64,000 bases of DNA, from assembly GCA_964596325.1 (NCBI GenBank), contig CAZQSQ010000003.1, positions 9,434-73,433 of the forward strand, written 5' to 3'. The stretch comes from JBAZJI01 sp964596325 (lineage in GTDB: Bacteria; Patescibacteriota; Minisyncoccia; Minisyncoccales; JAGOPM01). Position numbers and translations under genes: made by a program. The stretch's first letter is position 1, and every line of letters starts with the position of its first letter. This document shows positions 51,936 to 61,067 of this stretch, piece by piece. A model generated the notes under the pieces. The model saw only the letters and a program-made list of their open reading frames with translations, was not told where the DNA came from and ran no database searches.

Positions 51936-52832
51936 TTATTGGATATTGGATTCGCGCAAGGCGGCAATCCTTTCTGCCACGCTTGGATGAGTGGAAAAAA
52001 TTCTGCTCATAAAATCTGCCGCATCTTTGCCGCGCAAGGGGCTAACAATGAATAGGTGCGCCGTGGCATCGTTGGCCCTGCGCATATTGTTCGGAAAAAC
52101 CGCAATTTTTTCTAAGGCAGAAGCTAGGCCTTCGGGGTTGCGCGTAATCATCGCCCCTGAGGCATCGGCTAAAAATTCGCGCTTACGGGAAATGGCCATT
52201 TGCATTAATTTTCCTAAAATCGGGGAAATAAAAATTAAAGCCAAGCCCAAAATGGCGATGATTGCCCCGCCGCGCTCTTCCCGATCATCGCTGCGCCGCA
52301 CCGAAGTGCGCCAAAAAAGATCAGCAATCAAAGTTAAAATGCCAACCAAAACCACCATGGCCGCCTGCAGCAAAGTATCACGGTTCTTGATGTGCGCAAG
52401 CTCATGGGATATCACGCCCTCCAGTTCGCTTTTCGTTAAGGTTTCTATAAGGCCGGTAGTTAACGCAATCACCGCATGTTGCTCGTCTCTGCCGGTGGCA
52501 AAAGCATTTGGTTGCGGATCTGCTATTAAATAAATTTTTGGAGTGGGCAACCCAGCAGTAATACAAAGATTTTCCACTAAGCGATAAATTTCTTGGTTGT
52601 CCTTAAATTCTATTGGTCTGGCGCCGGCCATGCCCAAAACAATCTTATCCGAATAATAATATGAAACCCAAACTTGGATAAAAGACAAAACTACGGCAAA
52701 AACTAAAATGCCCGGCCGATCCAAATAATAAGAAAAATACCAACCTACGCCAATAAGCAAAAGCGCGAAGGCCGTAATCCAGCCCCAAGTTTTACGAACA
52801 TTGGAATCAATTTGCGAGTAAATAGTTGGCAT
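51936..52832 (-). CDS. htpX: Membrane zinc metalloprotease HtpX
   Basis: Membrane quality-control protease. 298 residues; HELAH at 143-147 (zinc site), third ligand in KREFLADAS, and the end FSTHPSVAERIAAL, all typical. Hydrophobic segments at ~16-60 and ~150-200. Lies after lemA on the same strand, a pairing often seen. Confidence 0.95.
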   Translation of the reverse strand: MPTIYSQIDSNVRKTWGWITAFALLLIGVGWYFSYYLDRPGILVFAVVLSFIQVWVSYYYSDKIVLGMAGARPIEFKDNQEIYRLVENLCITAGLPTPKIYLIADPQPNAFATGRDEQHAVIALTTGLIETLTKSELEGVISHELAHIKNRDTLLQAAMVVLVGILTLIADLFWRTSVRRSDDREERGGAIIAILGLALIFISPILGKLMQMAISRKREFLADASGAMITRNPEGLASALEKIAVFPNNMRRANDATAHLFIVSPLRGKDAADFMSRIFSTHPSVAERIAALRESNIQ

Positions 52833-52887
52833 AAATCAAAATTTGGTTGCTTGCGCCAAATTGTTGGCGCAAGGCATCAAGTTTCGA

Positions 52888-53430
52888 TTAGAATTTTACT
52901 TCCGGGACCGCCTTCTCGTTTTCGGCAATATCGAAAAATTCGCGCTTCTTAAAATTGAACATGCCGGCAATAATATTGCTGGGCACGCTTTCCACCATGG
53001 TATTGAAGTCGCGCACATTGCCATTGTAGAAGCGGCGGCTGGCCTGAATTTTATTCTCCGTATCGGAAAGCTCTAATTGCAGCTGTTGAAAATTAGTATT
53101 GGCCTTCAAGTCCGGATAAGCCTCAGCCAAAGCGAAGATTCCCTTGACCATGCCGGCTAATTGGTTTTCCGCCGCAGCATGCTCCTGCATTGAATGCGCA
53201 GCCATGGCTTGGTTGCGGGCTTGAATAACTTTTTCCAAAGTGCCCGCCTCGTGCTGGGCATATCCTTTTACCGTATTGACGATATTGGGAATTAAATCAT
53301 AACGGCGCTTTAACTGCACTTCGATATCCGACCATGCCTCATCTACGCGATTGCGCATGGAAACCAAATTGTTGTATGCAACAATTACAAGCAGAAAAAC
53401 TATGGCAATAATGCCTAAAATATACCACAT
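52888..53430 (-). CDS. lemA: LemA family protein
   Basis: 180-residue protein with one N-terminal membrane segment and a helical periplasmic or extracellular part; the core YNNLVSMRNRVDEAWSDI followed by RRYDLIPNIVNTVKGYA is diagnostic. Function poorly known; commonly adjacent to htpX. First gene of the lemA-htpX unit. Confidence 0.93.
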   Translation of the reverse strand: MWYILGIIAIVFLLVIVAYNNLVSMRNRVDEAWSDIEVQLKRRYDLIPNIVNTVKGYAQHEAGTLEKVIQARNQAMAAHSMQEHAAAENQLAGMVKGIFALAEAYPDLKANTNFQQLQLELSDTENKIQASRRFYNGNVRDFNTMVESVPSNIIAGMFNFKKREFFDIAENEKAVPEVKF

Positions 53431-53450
53431 ATTATTTTTGTTTATGTTAT

Positions 53451-53479
53451 ATTATACCCCCAAGCCCTTGGGCAGTAAA
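53451..53479 (-). promoter_or_regulatory. Promoter of lemA-htpX
   Basis: TTTACT (53474-53479), 17 bp, TATAAT (53451-53456), ~20 bp before the lemA start. Confidence 0.65.
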
Positions 53480-53572
53480 TAGACGAAGTATCCAATAAAA
53501 TCAAACTGTTTTGGCGGTTTAGATTTTATTGGAGCCGCGTGCGCGAATGCGCTATACGCGGAGCCAATAATT

Positions 53573-53601
53573 AAAAATAAGCCCTCGAAGGGCTTATTTT
53601 T
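53573..53601 (-). terminator. Terminator of the eight-gene operon
   Basis: AAAATAAGCCC / GGGCTTATTTT stem, downstream of the stop at 53635. Confidence 0.8.
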
Positions 53602-53634
53602 ATAAAAACTATAACGAATTAAGGCAGAGCGCAC

Positions 53635-54155
53635 TTACCCAAGTTTGCTTCCGCACTCCCCGCAAAAAGCCGTGCCTGCCACATTCTTGGCTCCGCACTT
53701 TTTGCAAACCANNNNNNNNNNNNNNNNNNNNNNNNNNNNNNNNNNNNNNNNNNNNNNNNNNNNNNNNNNNNNNNNNNNNNNNNNNNNNNNNNNNNNNNNN
53801 NNNNNNNNNNNGTGCACTTGGGGCAGCGGTGGAAATGGGCCTTGGCTTCGGCTTGGGCTTTTTCAAAAGCCTCATCGTGTTCTTTTTGCCACTCCGGGCT
53901 CATGCCCTCAAACCTTTCAGAAATCGCATCAATGCCCCTATCCACGCCATAGCCGATATTATATTTGCCCGCAATTTGCGCAGCCGCCCCGATTATCCCG
54001 CCCAAGCCTTTCAGAAACTTCCCCTTACCGTATGTTTTGGATTCTATGAACTTGGTTTTATATCCTTCATTGCAGATGGCACAAAAAAACGTGAATTGGA
54101 ACCCTGCCTCCGTGCTATTGTCCGCAAAATTATCCGTAAATGGTTGAAGCGCCAT
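53635..54155 (-). CDS. Zinc-ribbon protein (gapped), last gene of the eight-gene operon
   Basis: An N-terminal zinc-ribbon half (CAIC), a Gly/Ala-rich middle (LGGIIGAAAQIAGKY), a charged helix, HRCPKC at the gap edge and, after the gap, CKKCGAKNVAGTAFCGECGSKLG. So at least two zinc ribbons. The 53712-53811 gap hides an unknown length. Probably binds zinc; role unknown. Starts 11 bp after the previous gene's stop. Confidence 0.65.
53712..53811. other. Assembly gap (100 N)
   Basis: Inside the zinc-ribbon gene; flanks do not match each other and the frame changes across it. Confidence 0.98.
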
Positions 54156-54166
54156 ATTTTTCTTTA

Positions 54167-54802
54167 TTATTTTGTTATTTGGTTATTATTTGTTTGCTCC
54201 GGAGCGACATTCTGCGCGGGGCTAGCCGGTTTATTCTGGGCCTGATTTGCATTTTTATTTGGCTCTTTAACAAAAATTGCGCCGCAAACCATACATTTAT
54301 CCTTAATGAATATCTGCTGAGCTTTGCATTGTTGGCAGAATAAGGTTTTCACTAAAGCCGTGCCGCAATTTTTGCATTCGTTCTTGAAAAACGGCTGCTC
54401 GGTTTTGCAATTCGGGCATTTTACAACCAAACGCTCATTGCATTTCTCGCAATAATCCCCAAAAAAAGTCTTAGCTCCACAATTCAAGCAGATGGTTTCC
54501 AATTTCAAATTGCAGGCCGGGCACACCGTCCAATCTTTTTCTATCGGGTTGTGACATTTCGGGCAGCGCAGCGGGCCTTGCGGATTAACTTTGCCGCAAA
54601 ATGGGCAAGAAACGGAATTAGGCGGAATCAATTTCCCGCAGAATTTGCAGGGATGCTTATAGCCCACGGTCGGCTTATTGGCCGCCTCATTACCGGTCTG
54701 AAGATCGGCCGCTTGCTCGCTAGGCGCCTTTTTATTAGTCATTAGTGCGGCCACAACGATTACAGCCACAATAGCTAACCCCGCTATCAAAAATATGCTC
54801 AT
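54167..54802 (-). CDS. Membrane-anchored array of zinc ribbons
   Basis: 211 residues: one N-terminal membrane segment (~3-22), a polar linker, then about twelve CxxC pairs in a row (CKFCG, CPFCG, CPKCH, CPACN, CLNCG, CEKCN, CPNCK, CKNCG, CQQCK, CMVCG), the pattern of tandem zinc ribbons. Gln/Asn-rich tail. Four-base overlap with the gene before it implies coupled translation. Confidence 0.8.
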   Translation of the reverse strand: MSIFLIAGLAIVAVIVVAALMTNKKAPSEQAADLQTGNEAANKPTVGYKHPCKFCGKLIPPNSVSCPFCGKVNPQGPLRCPKCHNPIEKDWTVCPACNLKLETICLNCGAKTFFGDYCEKCNERLVVKCPNCKTEQPFFKNECKNCGTALVKTLFCQQCKAQQIFIKDKCMVCGAIFVKEPNKNANQAQNKPASPAQNVAPEQTNNNQITK

Positions 54803-55635
54803 ATTTTTTTATTATTTTTTATATTAATTGATTTTTTAATGACAGCAATAATTTTTTCCACCAGATCTTCCGCCTCCTCTTTATAAGCATAGCCCTGCTG
54901 GGCAATTGTGCTATCGGGTTTTTCCCCCATGCCCGGCTGCTTGCCGAGAGTAAAACAAGGTTTACTGCCCGGCGGGAGCATGTCGGGCAAGGCCCAAAGG
55001 CTACCCGATAATAAATAGTTTTCAATGGTTATAGCTTGGCACATATTAGACGCCTTGGCGGATTTCAAAAAAGCAGCATCAAACCCTTTATATTTTCCGA
55101 TCTTATAATTCAAACCCAATTCGCTTTTATTTTTGGAAAACTGCTTAGCGGCCTGCTTGGAGGCTTCCTCTAATTGTTTTATTTGGGCTTTGCTAATCAC
55201 GCCGCTCAGTTTATCACTTTTGATTATATCCAAGAAAGACATATTACTTGGCGCTCCGGGTGCCGGGGCATTAAAACCGATTTGCGGCATAAGGGCTTGA
55301 TTCTCCAACATTTGTCTGGCTATTTTTTTATCCGCACATTTTAGGACATTAACATTAGCCGTATAATCATAACCTTCCGGCATCAGCTTATTATTATCTT
55401 GGCGCATTTGTGCAATTCGAGCCGGAGTATAACCCTTCATCAGCCCGGCCGCTGCCAAAGAAGACATGCCCTCATAAAATTTGCTTATCCGCTTCTCGGG
55501 ATCTTGGTGGCGCAAATTTATAAAAATATTATTAGGCGTTGTTTGTAAAACAACCTGCCAACGTTTTATACTTTTAAGGCTCGTTCCCAGAGCCGCGGCT
55601 ATTTTATTAATATCGCCTTGCAATGCTGTTTTCAT
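54799..55635 (-). CDS. Hypothetical protein of the eight-gene operon
   Basis: 278 residues. Helical N-terminus with 'IAAALGTSLKSIKRW', a helix-turn-helix-like stretch, and a second half with SVISKAQIKQLEEASKQAA-like helices. No signal peptide, no membrane segment. The start codon lies inside a false gap duplication (55598-55652 equals 55753-55807), but the frame is unaffected. Not recognised. Confidence 0.65.
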   Translation of the reverse strand: MKTALQGDINKIAAALGTSLKSIKRWQVVLQTTPNNIFINLRHQDPEKRISKFYEGMSSLAAAGLMKGYTPARIAQMRQDNNKLMPEGYDYTANVNVLKCADKKIARQMLENQALMPQIGFNAPAPGAPSNMSFLDIIKSDKLSGVISKAQIKQLEEASKQAAKQFSKNKSELGLNYKIGKYKGFDAAFLKSAKASNMCQAITIENYLLSGSLWALPDMLPPGSKPCFTLGKQPGMGEKPDSTIAQQGYAYKEEAEDLVEKIIAVIKKSINIKNNKKI

Positions 55636-55807
55636 ATTTATTTTTCCGGCATNNNNNNNNNNNNNNNNNNNNNNNNNNNNNNNNNNNNNNNNNNNNNNNN
55701 NNNNNNNNNNNNNNNNNNNNNNNNNNNNNNNNNNNNNNNNNNNNNNNNNNNNGCTATTTTATTAATATCGCCTTGCAATGCTGTTTTCATATTTATTTTT
55801 CCGGCAT
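55598..55807. repeat. 55-bp assembly duplication around a false gap
   Basis: 55598-55652 and 55753-55807 are identical. Merging them puts the gene start two bases after the upstream stop, as expected in a tight operon. Confidence 0.95.
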
Positions 55808-57391
55808 ACAGCAAGTCATGGGCGCTGGTTGCTTGCATTTGCTAAAAAGCCCGCAGCCCTCTTCCTTTTGATATGACCCGCAATCGGCCGTACCGATATT
55901 CTTAAACCCCGGCGGGCAAATTGCTGATTTCTGGCAGCTACCCTTGGCGCAAGTTTCGCGGTTTATATCCATACAGCAGCGCGCCGTCTTTTTTTTGCAG
56001 CACTTTGCCACCCAATAACAAGTTTTGCATTCTTTAATATCCTCACAATCGGCCTGGCCAACATCTTCCATGCCCTCCGGGCAGCTTTGATTGGTGCACA
56101 TGCCCTTGGTGCACTTAGCCACTCTTTGGGGCGGCTCGCAGCAGGTCGTGGGCAAATATTTGCAGCATTTTTTCATACCAAAAAATCCGCAAGGTTTGCA
56201 TTCTTGGAAAGACTCGCATCCCTGTGGCCCTTTATTGATTTGCCGACCGCTACACTTTTCGCCCATGACGCACTGCCCGGCACAAGGCTCTATTGGAGGC
56301 AGTTGGGATGCGCCGGCTTTAGGGATACAGCAGCTCGGCGAAGCATAATTATAGCAATCTAATAAGTTGAAAGGCCCGCATTTGTATTTGGTTTCTATTT
56401 GGGCGCAGGATGTTTCGTCTTTTTTTTCATAACCCTCGGGGCATTGGGCAGAGTTCATGCAAACCCCGGCGCAAGTGCCCACGGGTTGCGTAGAAGTATT
56501 AAAAACTTTTTTGCAGCATTTTGCTTTTACCGCGCCCGCCACTTTGGGGCAGCCGCCTTGGCCAAAGTCCATTGTTCCAGCCGGGCATTCTGCCAAACAT
56601 TGCCCATCACACTGTTGCACTTTTGATTCTTCTTCGGTTAAGCAATGGCCAGCAAAACAGCCAAATTGGCATTTATGCATAACGTCAGCCCAACAGCCGT
56701 AAATGCATTTTTTTTCATCTTTAATGCAGATTTTTTCCCGCACACTGCTGCCAACACATTCATCTTCGTATTTGCAAGGGCGGCACTTTCCTTCGCCCGC
56801 TTTGTCATAAACATACACAGTGCCAAATCTATCAGGATTATCACCGTCTTCATCGGTGCAGCCTTCTTTATTAATCCCCTCGGGAACAGTTTCAAAATTA
56901 CAGCCATTTTTCTTCAGCTCCTCGACGCGCTTTTCATAAACCTCATTAAGCGGATATTGCCCGCCAAACTCCGCATCCTCCATAATCGTCTGGAAAAGCT
57001 TTAAGTGATAGGCGGTATATTCGGATGGGGTCACATCAAATGGCTCTTTTAGCTTATTAAATTCCTCGTCGCCAAGTATGGCTGAACTCGTATGGCAGGC
57101 GGCAATGCGGGCCGTAATTTCCAAATCCAAAGCCACGGTCATTTTGCCGGTCGTGGCATTGAGCAACTCGCTTATTTTTTTCTGGTAGCTACCAAAATCA
57201 AAACCTGGCTGGCTCCAATCCATGACCGCGCCCATACCCGAAGAAGTAGACAGATACATTTGTTGATAATATTGCTCCCAATTTATTTCTTGGTCTTCTG
57301 GCTTAGTGGTGGTTTCAGCCGCCTGGGCGAAAAATATCGGGCAGGCCAATATAGCTAAAAACGCCCAAAAAAATATTTTATTGTTTTTCAT
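55793..57391 (-). CDS. Secreted cysteine-rich protein
   Basis: 532 residues with a signal peptide (cleavage near FAQAAE). The first ~180 residues are helical and nearly free of cysteine; the rest carries more than 60 cysteines in modules such as CxxGxCxxxxxCPxGxxxxxxxxC and CCKK/CCMP pairs, suggesting several disulfide-linked knots. Overlaps the gene before it by 14 bases. Extracellular; role unknown. Confidence 0.75.
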   Translation of the reverse strand: MKNNKIFFWAFLAILACPIFFAQAAETTTKPEDQEINWEQYYQQMYLSTSSGMGAVMDWSQPGFDFGSYQKKISELLNATTGKMTVALDLEITARIAACHTSSAILGDEEFNKLKEPFDVTPSEYTAYHLKLFQTIMEDAEFGGQYPLNEVYEKRVEELKKNGCNFETVPEGINKEGCTDEDGDNPDRFGTVYVYDKAGEGKCRPCKYEDECVGSSVREKICIKDEKKCIYGCWADVMHKCQFGCFAGHCLTEEESKVQQCDGQCLAECPAGTMDFGQGGCPKVAGAVKAKCCKKVFNTSTQPVGTCAGVCMNSAQCPEGYEKKDETSCAQIETKYKCGPFNLLDCYNYASPSCCIPKAGASQLPPIEPCAGQCVMGEKCSGRQINKGPQGCESFQECKPCGFFGMKKCCKYLPTTCCEPPQRVAKCTKGMCTNQSCPEGMEDVGQADCEDIKECKTCYWVAKCCKKKTARCCMDINRETCAKGSCQKSAICPPGFKNIGTADCGSYQKEEGCGLFSKCKQPAPMTCCMPEK

Positions 57392-58808
57392 CTTCCTGTT
57401 TTGGGTTATTTTCCTGTGGCTCTGATTCCGGTTCTAAAGTATCATCGCTTGCCTTCCATTGTTTTGCGTCGTCCTTTTCTCCTAAATTAAATTTCAAAAG
57501 CTCTTCCACGCTTTGGCGCCAGCCCTCATCAGAGCGGTGCATTACCCGGCCGATAAACAAAGCCCGCAAGATCTTCAGTTCCGGGTGATTGGAAATGGCA
57601 AAGCGGTATTTCCAATATTTGGGCTCTTTTAACTTTTCTTCCGGCAAATAAATCGGTTCACGCCTGAAATTAATGGCACGCAAACAATTATTAATCGAGC
57701 CGGCCAAATCCTTGGCCAGAGCCGGCAAGCTTTCCTTTTTCCCGGCAAACTCTGAACGCCCGACTAAGCGGAAAAAATAAGTAGCTCGGCCCGCGCCCTC
57801 CTGGCTCACTGCCTCTAAAGCAATGGCATTGTTTTCAAGAAGCGGAACTAAAAACCAAACATATTGCCCAGCCAGACTGCCTATCATCGTGCGCTTAATC
57901 CCGATATATGTCTCCTGCCCATTAGCTAAACCTTTCAGATAATCATATTCTTCCTTAATCCCGGAAGAGGCCAAAAACTTTTCCAGCTCTTCCCAGGCTT
58001 TGGGCGCTACGGTTTCCACTTGCCCTTTGGCAATGGCCCGGCCGTCGCGCATCAAATCAGCCAAACTTCGCGCCACAAGCGGATCTAAGCCCAAAATCAT
58101 TTCCTTCACCTGCTGCTGCATATTGAGCGACAAAGCATTAAGACCTTCGGTGATTATCTTAGAAACGTAATCCAGTTTTTCTCCCAGCTGAGAAAATTCT
58201 ACTTTAGAATTACCCAGCAGCAAAGAAATTACGTAATCTTGGACATTGAAATTATCAATATCGCCATAATAAACTTTGAATAATGGCTCATGCTCGGGGG
58301 CGACCAAAAGCGAAGCCTCATAAAATTGGATCTGGCAAAGGCCCAAATCCTTGCCGTCGCGGCGCACTTGGCATTCGGCCTTGCCCTTGTCAGTTGGCTC
58401 CTGCATCATCAACTCTTCCGCCAAAATTGTATTACGAGCCTTGTTAAAAGCCTTGGCGAAACTTTCAAAATCATAGCCTAGCTGCGAAAGCTCGACCCCG
58501 GCCCCTGTGGCCAAATAAAACATGATTTTATAATCGGCCACACTGCTATCGGTAATGTCATGCAAATTTACAGATAGAGCCTTGCCGCTTTGGGGTGCCA
58601 AAGAAATTTGCTGCTCTTGCAAAACTATTTTAGTTTGGCCGCTTTCTGAGATTTGCCCATCTGGGCGGAAAATAGCATAAGCGCATTTGGTTTCAAATAA
58701 CTTGGCATTATTCTCCGCATCCGCTCCTGCACCTTCTTGGCCGCCCTTTTCCTCCGTATCTCCTGCTGAAGGGGCGGCATTTTGACTGTTGAGATTATCT
58801 TCTTCCAT
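57378..58808 (-). CDS. Hypothetical protein with two PH-like repeats
   Basis: 476 residues from MEEDNLN at 58808 (a longer in-frame start at 58865 would overlap the gene before it). After an acidic, disordered lead, two ~85-residue blocks show the same strand order: KIVLQEQQISLAPQ ... VELSQLGYDFESFAKAF and LCQIQFYEASLLVAPE ... VEFSQLGEKLDYVSKII. The similarity suggests a duplicated PH-like or GRAM-like fold, a guess that needs structure prediction. Cytoplasmic; acidic C-terminal tail. Confidence 0.6.
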   Translation of the reverse strand: MEEDNLNSQNAAPSAGDTEEKGGQEGAGADAENNAKLFETKCAYAIFRPDGQISESGQTKIVLQEQQISLAPQSGKALSVNLHDITDSSVADYKIMFYLATGAGVELSQLGYDFESFAKAFNKARNTILAEELMMQEPTDKGKAECQVRRDGKDLGLCQIQFYEASLLVAPEHEPLFKVYYGDIDNFNVQDYVISLLLGNSKVEFSQLGEKLDYVSKIITEGLNALSLNMQQQVKEMILGLDPLVARSLADLMRDGRAIAKGQVETVAPKAWEELEKFLASSGIKEEYDYLKGLANGQETYIGIKRTMIGSLAGQYVWFLVPLLENNAIALEAVSQEGAGRATYFFRLVGRSEFAGKKESLPALAKDLAGSINNCLRAINFRREPIYLPEEKLKEPKYWKYRFAISNHPELKILRALFIGRVMHRSDEGWRQSVEELLKFNLGEKDDAKQWKASDDTLEPESEPQENNPKQEDEKQ

Positions 58809-58809
58809 A

Positions 58810-59370
58810 TTATTCTGTAGGTAATTTTCCAAATTTTTGCTCCAATTCCTTGACGCGCGCTTCAAGCTTGGGCATCAGCTCTTCGTATTTGGCGCTTTCA
58901 ATTATGGAATTGGTATATTCCTCGGTTTTCTTGTCGTTGATGCAAAAAGTCGGCACTCCGGCCTTGAAAGTTTTTATTCTAACCGCCCATTCAGCCATAG
59001 TTGACGGATTGTTGGCAAATTTTACGGCAAAAGCGCCGATGTAGAGATTTTGAGCCATATACTCCACAAAAAAGGCGTCATCCAGTTTTGTTTCTTTGCC
59101 TGTGCACTCCTTAGCTTCAAAATCCGTATAGTAAGCCTTGTCTTCATCCTTTACCGAGTCTCCAGGAAGCTCACCATTAGGCCCCCGGCTCGGGAGATAC
59201 CCTTTTTTATCCAATTCTTTATTACCGGTTGGGGGCAAAATTCCCCCAATCTTTGGCAATAATGATTGGGGATTGATAATTGTTGTCTTATTCAAAGAAA
59301 AATAGGCGGCAATCAAAATAATCGCAATTATTATCCCGGCCGCTATCCAAATCGTTTTTTTATTATCCAT
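58810..59370 (-). CDS. Single-pass membrane protein, unknown
   Basis: 186 residues: membrane segment at ~8-25, then a mostly extracellular part with two cysteines (likely one disulfide) and a C-terminal helix. Stop is one base before the next start. No family recognised. Confidence 0.65.
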   Translation of the reverse strand: MDNKKTIWIAAGIIIAIILIAAYFSLNKTTIINPQSLLPKIGGILPPTGNKELDKKGYLPSRGPNGELPGDSVKDEDKAYYTDFEAKECTGKETKLDDAFFVEYMAQNLYIGAFAVKFANNPSTMAEWAVRIKTFKAGVPTFCINDKKTEEYTNSIIESAKYEELMPKLEARVKELEQKFGKLPTE

Positions 59371-59389
59371 ATTTTTTATTTATTATTGT

Positions 59390-60079
59390 TTATTGGCCGG
59401 CAGATTTTTGGGCTGCCCTATAAGCTTCAACCATCTCTTTGGATTTGGCAAAACCATTGGCCGCATCTTCAGCGCATTCTTTATAAGTATCAGGATCATA
59501 GGCAACATAATTACAAACCTCCGCCCTGTTAAACATCCCGCCCAAGAAAAAGTAACAAAGGGGCAAAGGGTCGGCATTGCAAATGGCCAAACCTTCTTCA
59601 TAAGTCTTGGCATCCAATAGATTTTTTTCTTCTTTGGCTGGCGGCTCTTCGGGCTTAGGCTCCTCGGTCGGCGGATTTTCCGCTTCTTCAACTGCGGAAA
59701 TGATAGCAAAAGCTTCTACCATTGATTTACCGTTTTTTTCCGCTTGCACGGCTTGCTTGCAAGCCTCGATATATTTGGCACTCCCGCCGGTTTTGGCGCA
59801 ATGAGAATCGTTTTTCTCCCGTAATGCAAACACGGTATAGCAGGCTTTTTTATCCTCGGGAGTTTTTTCGCAAACCCCGGCCCCGCCCACGGCAAATTGC
59901 ATCATTAAATTTTGGAGGTCAGCGGGATTTTTGGTATTGGTCGCATTGCTCTGCCCAGTCAGCCCGCCCAAAAATGATTTAACCGCCTTATTAGCCTGCT
60001 GATAGCCATAATAACCAAGTAAGCCCAAAACTATTACTACGGCCACCACAATTAATATTGTTTTAGTATTTTTTTCCAT
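59390..60079 (-). CDS. Single-pass membrane protein with cysteine pairs, unknown
   Basis: 229 residues: membrane segment ~8-25, small extracellular domain with CxxxxxxxxxC pairs, a Pro/Glu-rich linker (PPTEEPKPEEPPAKEE) and a second domain with CNADPLPLCYFF. Resembles the gene at 58810 in layout. Function unknown. Confidence 0.65.
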   Translation of the reverse strand: MEKNTKTILIVVAVVIVLGLLGYYGYQQANKAVKSFLGGLTGQSNATNTKNPADLQNLMMQFAVGGAGVCEKTPEDKKACYTVFALREKNDSHCAKTGGSAKYIEACKQAVQAEKNGKSMVEAFAIISAVEEAENPPTEEPKPEEPPAKEEKNLLDAKTYEEGLAICNADPLPLCYFFLGGMFNRAEVCNYVAYDPDTYKECAEDAANGFAKSKEMVEAYRAAQKSAGQ

Positions 60080-60083
60080 ATTA

Positions 60084-60506
60084 TTAAAAAGTTAAATCAA
60101 TAACAGCTTTCTCTTCATTATTTATCCGCATGGTTACCACCAAAGTAAGCCCAGGTTTAGAGCAAGTAAAGCCATTTTCTGAGCTGTCGATGGCTTTGTA
60201 GCCCGCCCCCGCGCAAGCAGCCTTAAAAGCAGCCACATCTTTAGCCACAATCATGCGGTTAACTACATAAGTGAGCATGGATCCGCCGAAATCCTCGCGC
60301 AGTTTGACGATGGGCACATCTTTTTTGCCTTTTGTTTCAAAAAATATTTTACTAAGCATTGGAAAGACACTTTCGTGAACCCCTTTGCTTTTGGCGCCCT
60401 GCGGCACAGCTTCCGGAGTTTTTTGATAAAAAATTTCCAGGGCTGTGAGCTCGGCTTTGGCCGGCGCAGCTTTTTCTTTGGCTGTTTTAGTTTTTTTCTT
60501 GGGCAT
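60084..60506 (-). CDS. Basic hypothetical protein, first gene of the eight-gene operon
   Basis: 140 residues with a Lys/Ala-rich lead (MPKKKTKTAKEKAAPAKAE) and a compact domain ending in strands (LTLVVTMRINNEEKAVIDLTF). No signal peptide. Four bases before the next gene. Not recognised. Confidence 0.6.
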   Translation of the reverse strand: MPKKKTKTAKEKAAPAKAELTALEIFYQKTPEAVPQGAKSKGVHESVFPMLSKIFFETKGKKDVPIVKLREDFGGSMLTYVVNRMIVAKDVAAFKAACAGAGYKAIDSSENGFTCSKPGLTLVVTMRINNEEKAVIDLTF

Positions 60507-60831
60507 ATTTTGATTATTAAAATTTAATTTTCAAACAAAAAACCAATGGTTTGGGCATTGGCTGGGTCTAATATCGTATTTTTTTCGGGCAAAATAATTT
60601 GAGGCAAATAGTTTTGTTGCATCAAGCGCGACAAAAAATTGTGTTGTTGTCTCCAACATCTTACATCCATTATAGAGGCATTGTCTGGCGCTTCAAATGC
60701 CTTTTACACAGGCAAAAACAAATTATCCCTTGGGGCTCTCGCCCCTTTTATCCATTTTTAGTCAAAGACTTAAAACCAAAAAGCCCACTCTGGCGGGCTT
60801 TGTAAAAGGCTTCTGACCACTTTTACTCTCA
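60507..60831. other. Intergenic stretch, no gene seen
   Basis: About 325 bases, AT-rich. It holds the terminator at 60778 and, towards 60506, the likely but weak promoter region of the eight-gene operon. No credible frame on either strand. Confidence 0.5.
60778..60805 (-). terminator. Terminator of the 53-residue membrane protein gene
   Basis: AAAGCCCGCC / GTGGGCTTTTT-type stem with a T run on the minus strand. Confidence 0.7.
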
Positions 60832-60993
60832 TTATTTTTTGCGCCTTATAACTTTATGCTCAATCCACTTTAATCCAACAATAAATAACACGATCAACCA
60901 AAATCCCCAATTTAATAAAATTGGCTTTAAATCCATCCAAATTGCCTTCCAATATACTTCCCAGAGATTAACCTTATTTAACCACTCAAGCAT
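60832..60993 (-). CDS. Small single-pass membrane protein (53 residues)
   Basis: Short frame starting MLEWLNKVNLWEVYWK with a hydrophobic stretch PILLNWGFWLIVLFIVG and a basic tail HKVIRRKK, which fits a membrane protein with its C-terminus inside. A terminator follows the stop. No Shine-Dalgarno is visible, so confidence is moderate. Confidence 0.5.
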   Translation of the reverse strand: MLEWLNKVNLWEVYWKAIWMDLKPILLNWGFWLIVLFIVGLKWIEHKVIRRKK

Positions 60994-61031
60994 TATTAAT
61001 TTATTTTAAATCATTAGCCAAAAAGGCTCCC

Positions 61032-61063
61032 GACCCCTTATATCGACTGACCCCTTATATCGA
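61032..61063. repeat. Tandem 15-bp repeat near the edge of the retron island
   Basis: GACCCCTTATATCGA occurs twice, 17 bases apart (61032-61046, 61049-61063), just after the stop of the zinc-ribbon membrane protein. May mark an insertion or recombination edge. Confidence 0.7.
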
Positions 61064-61067
61064 TATA

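Noticed and set aside
53452..53634. 60-residue frame downstream of the eight-gene operon
   Set aside because: It spans the operon terminator and the lemA promoter.
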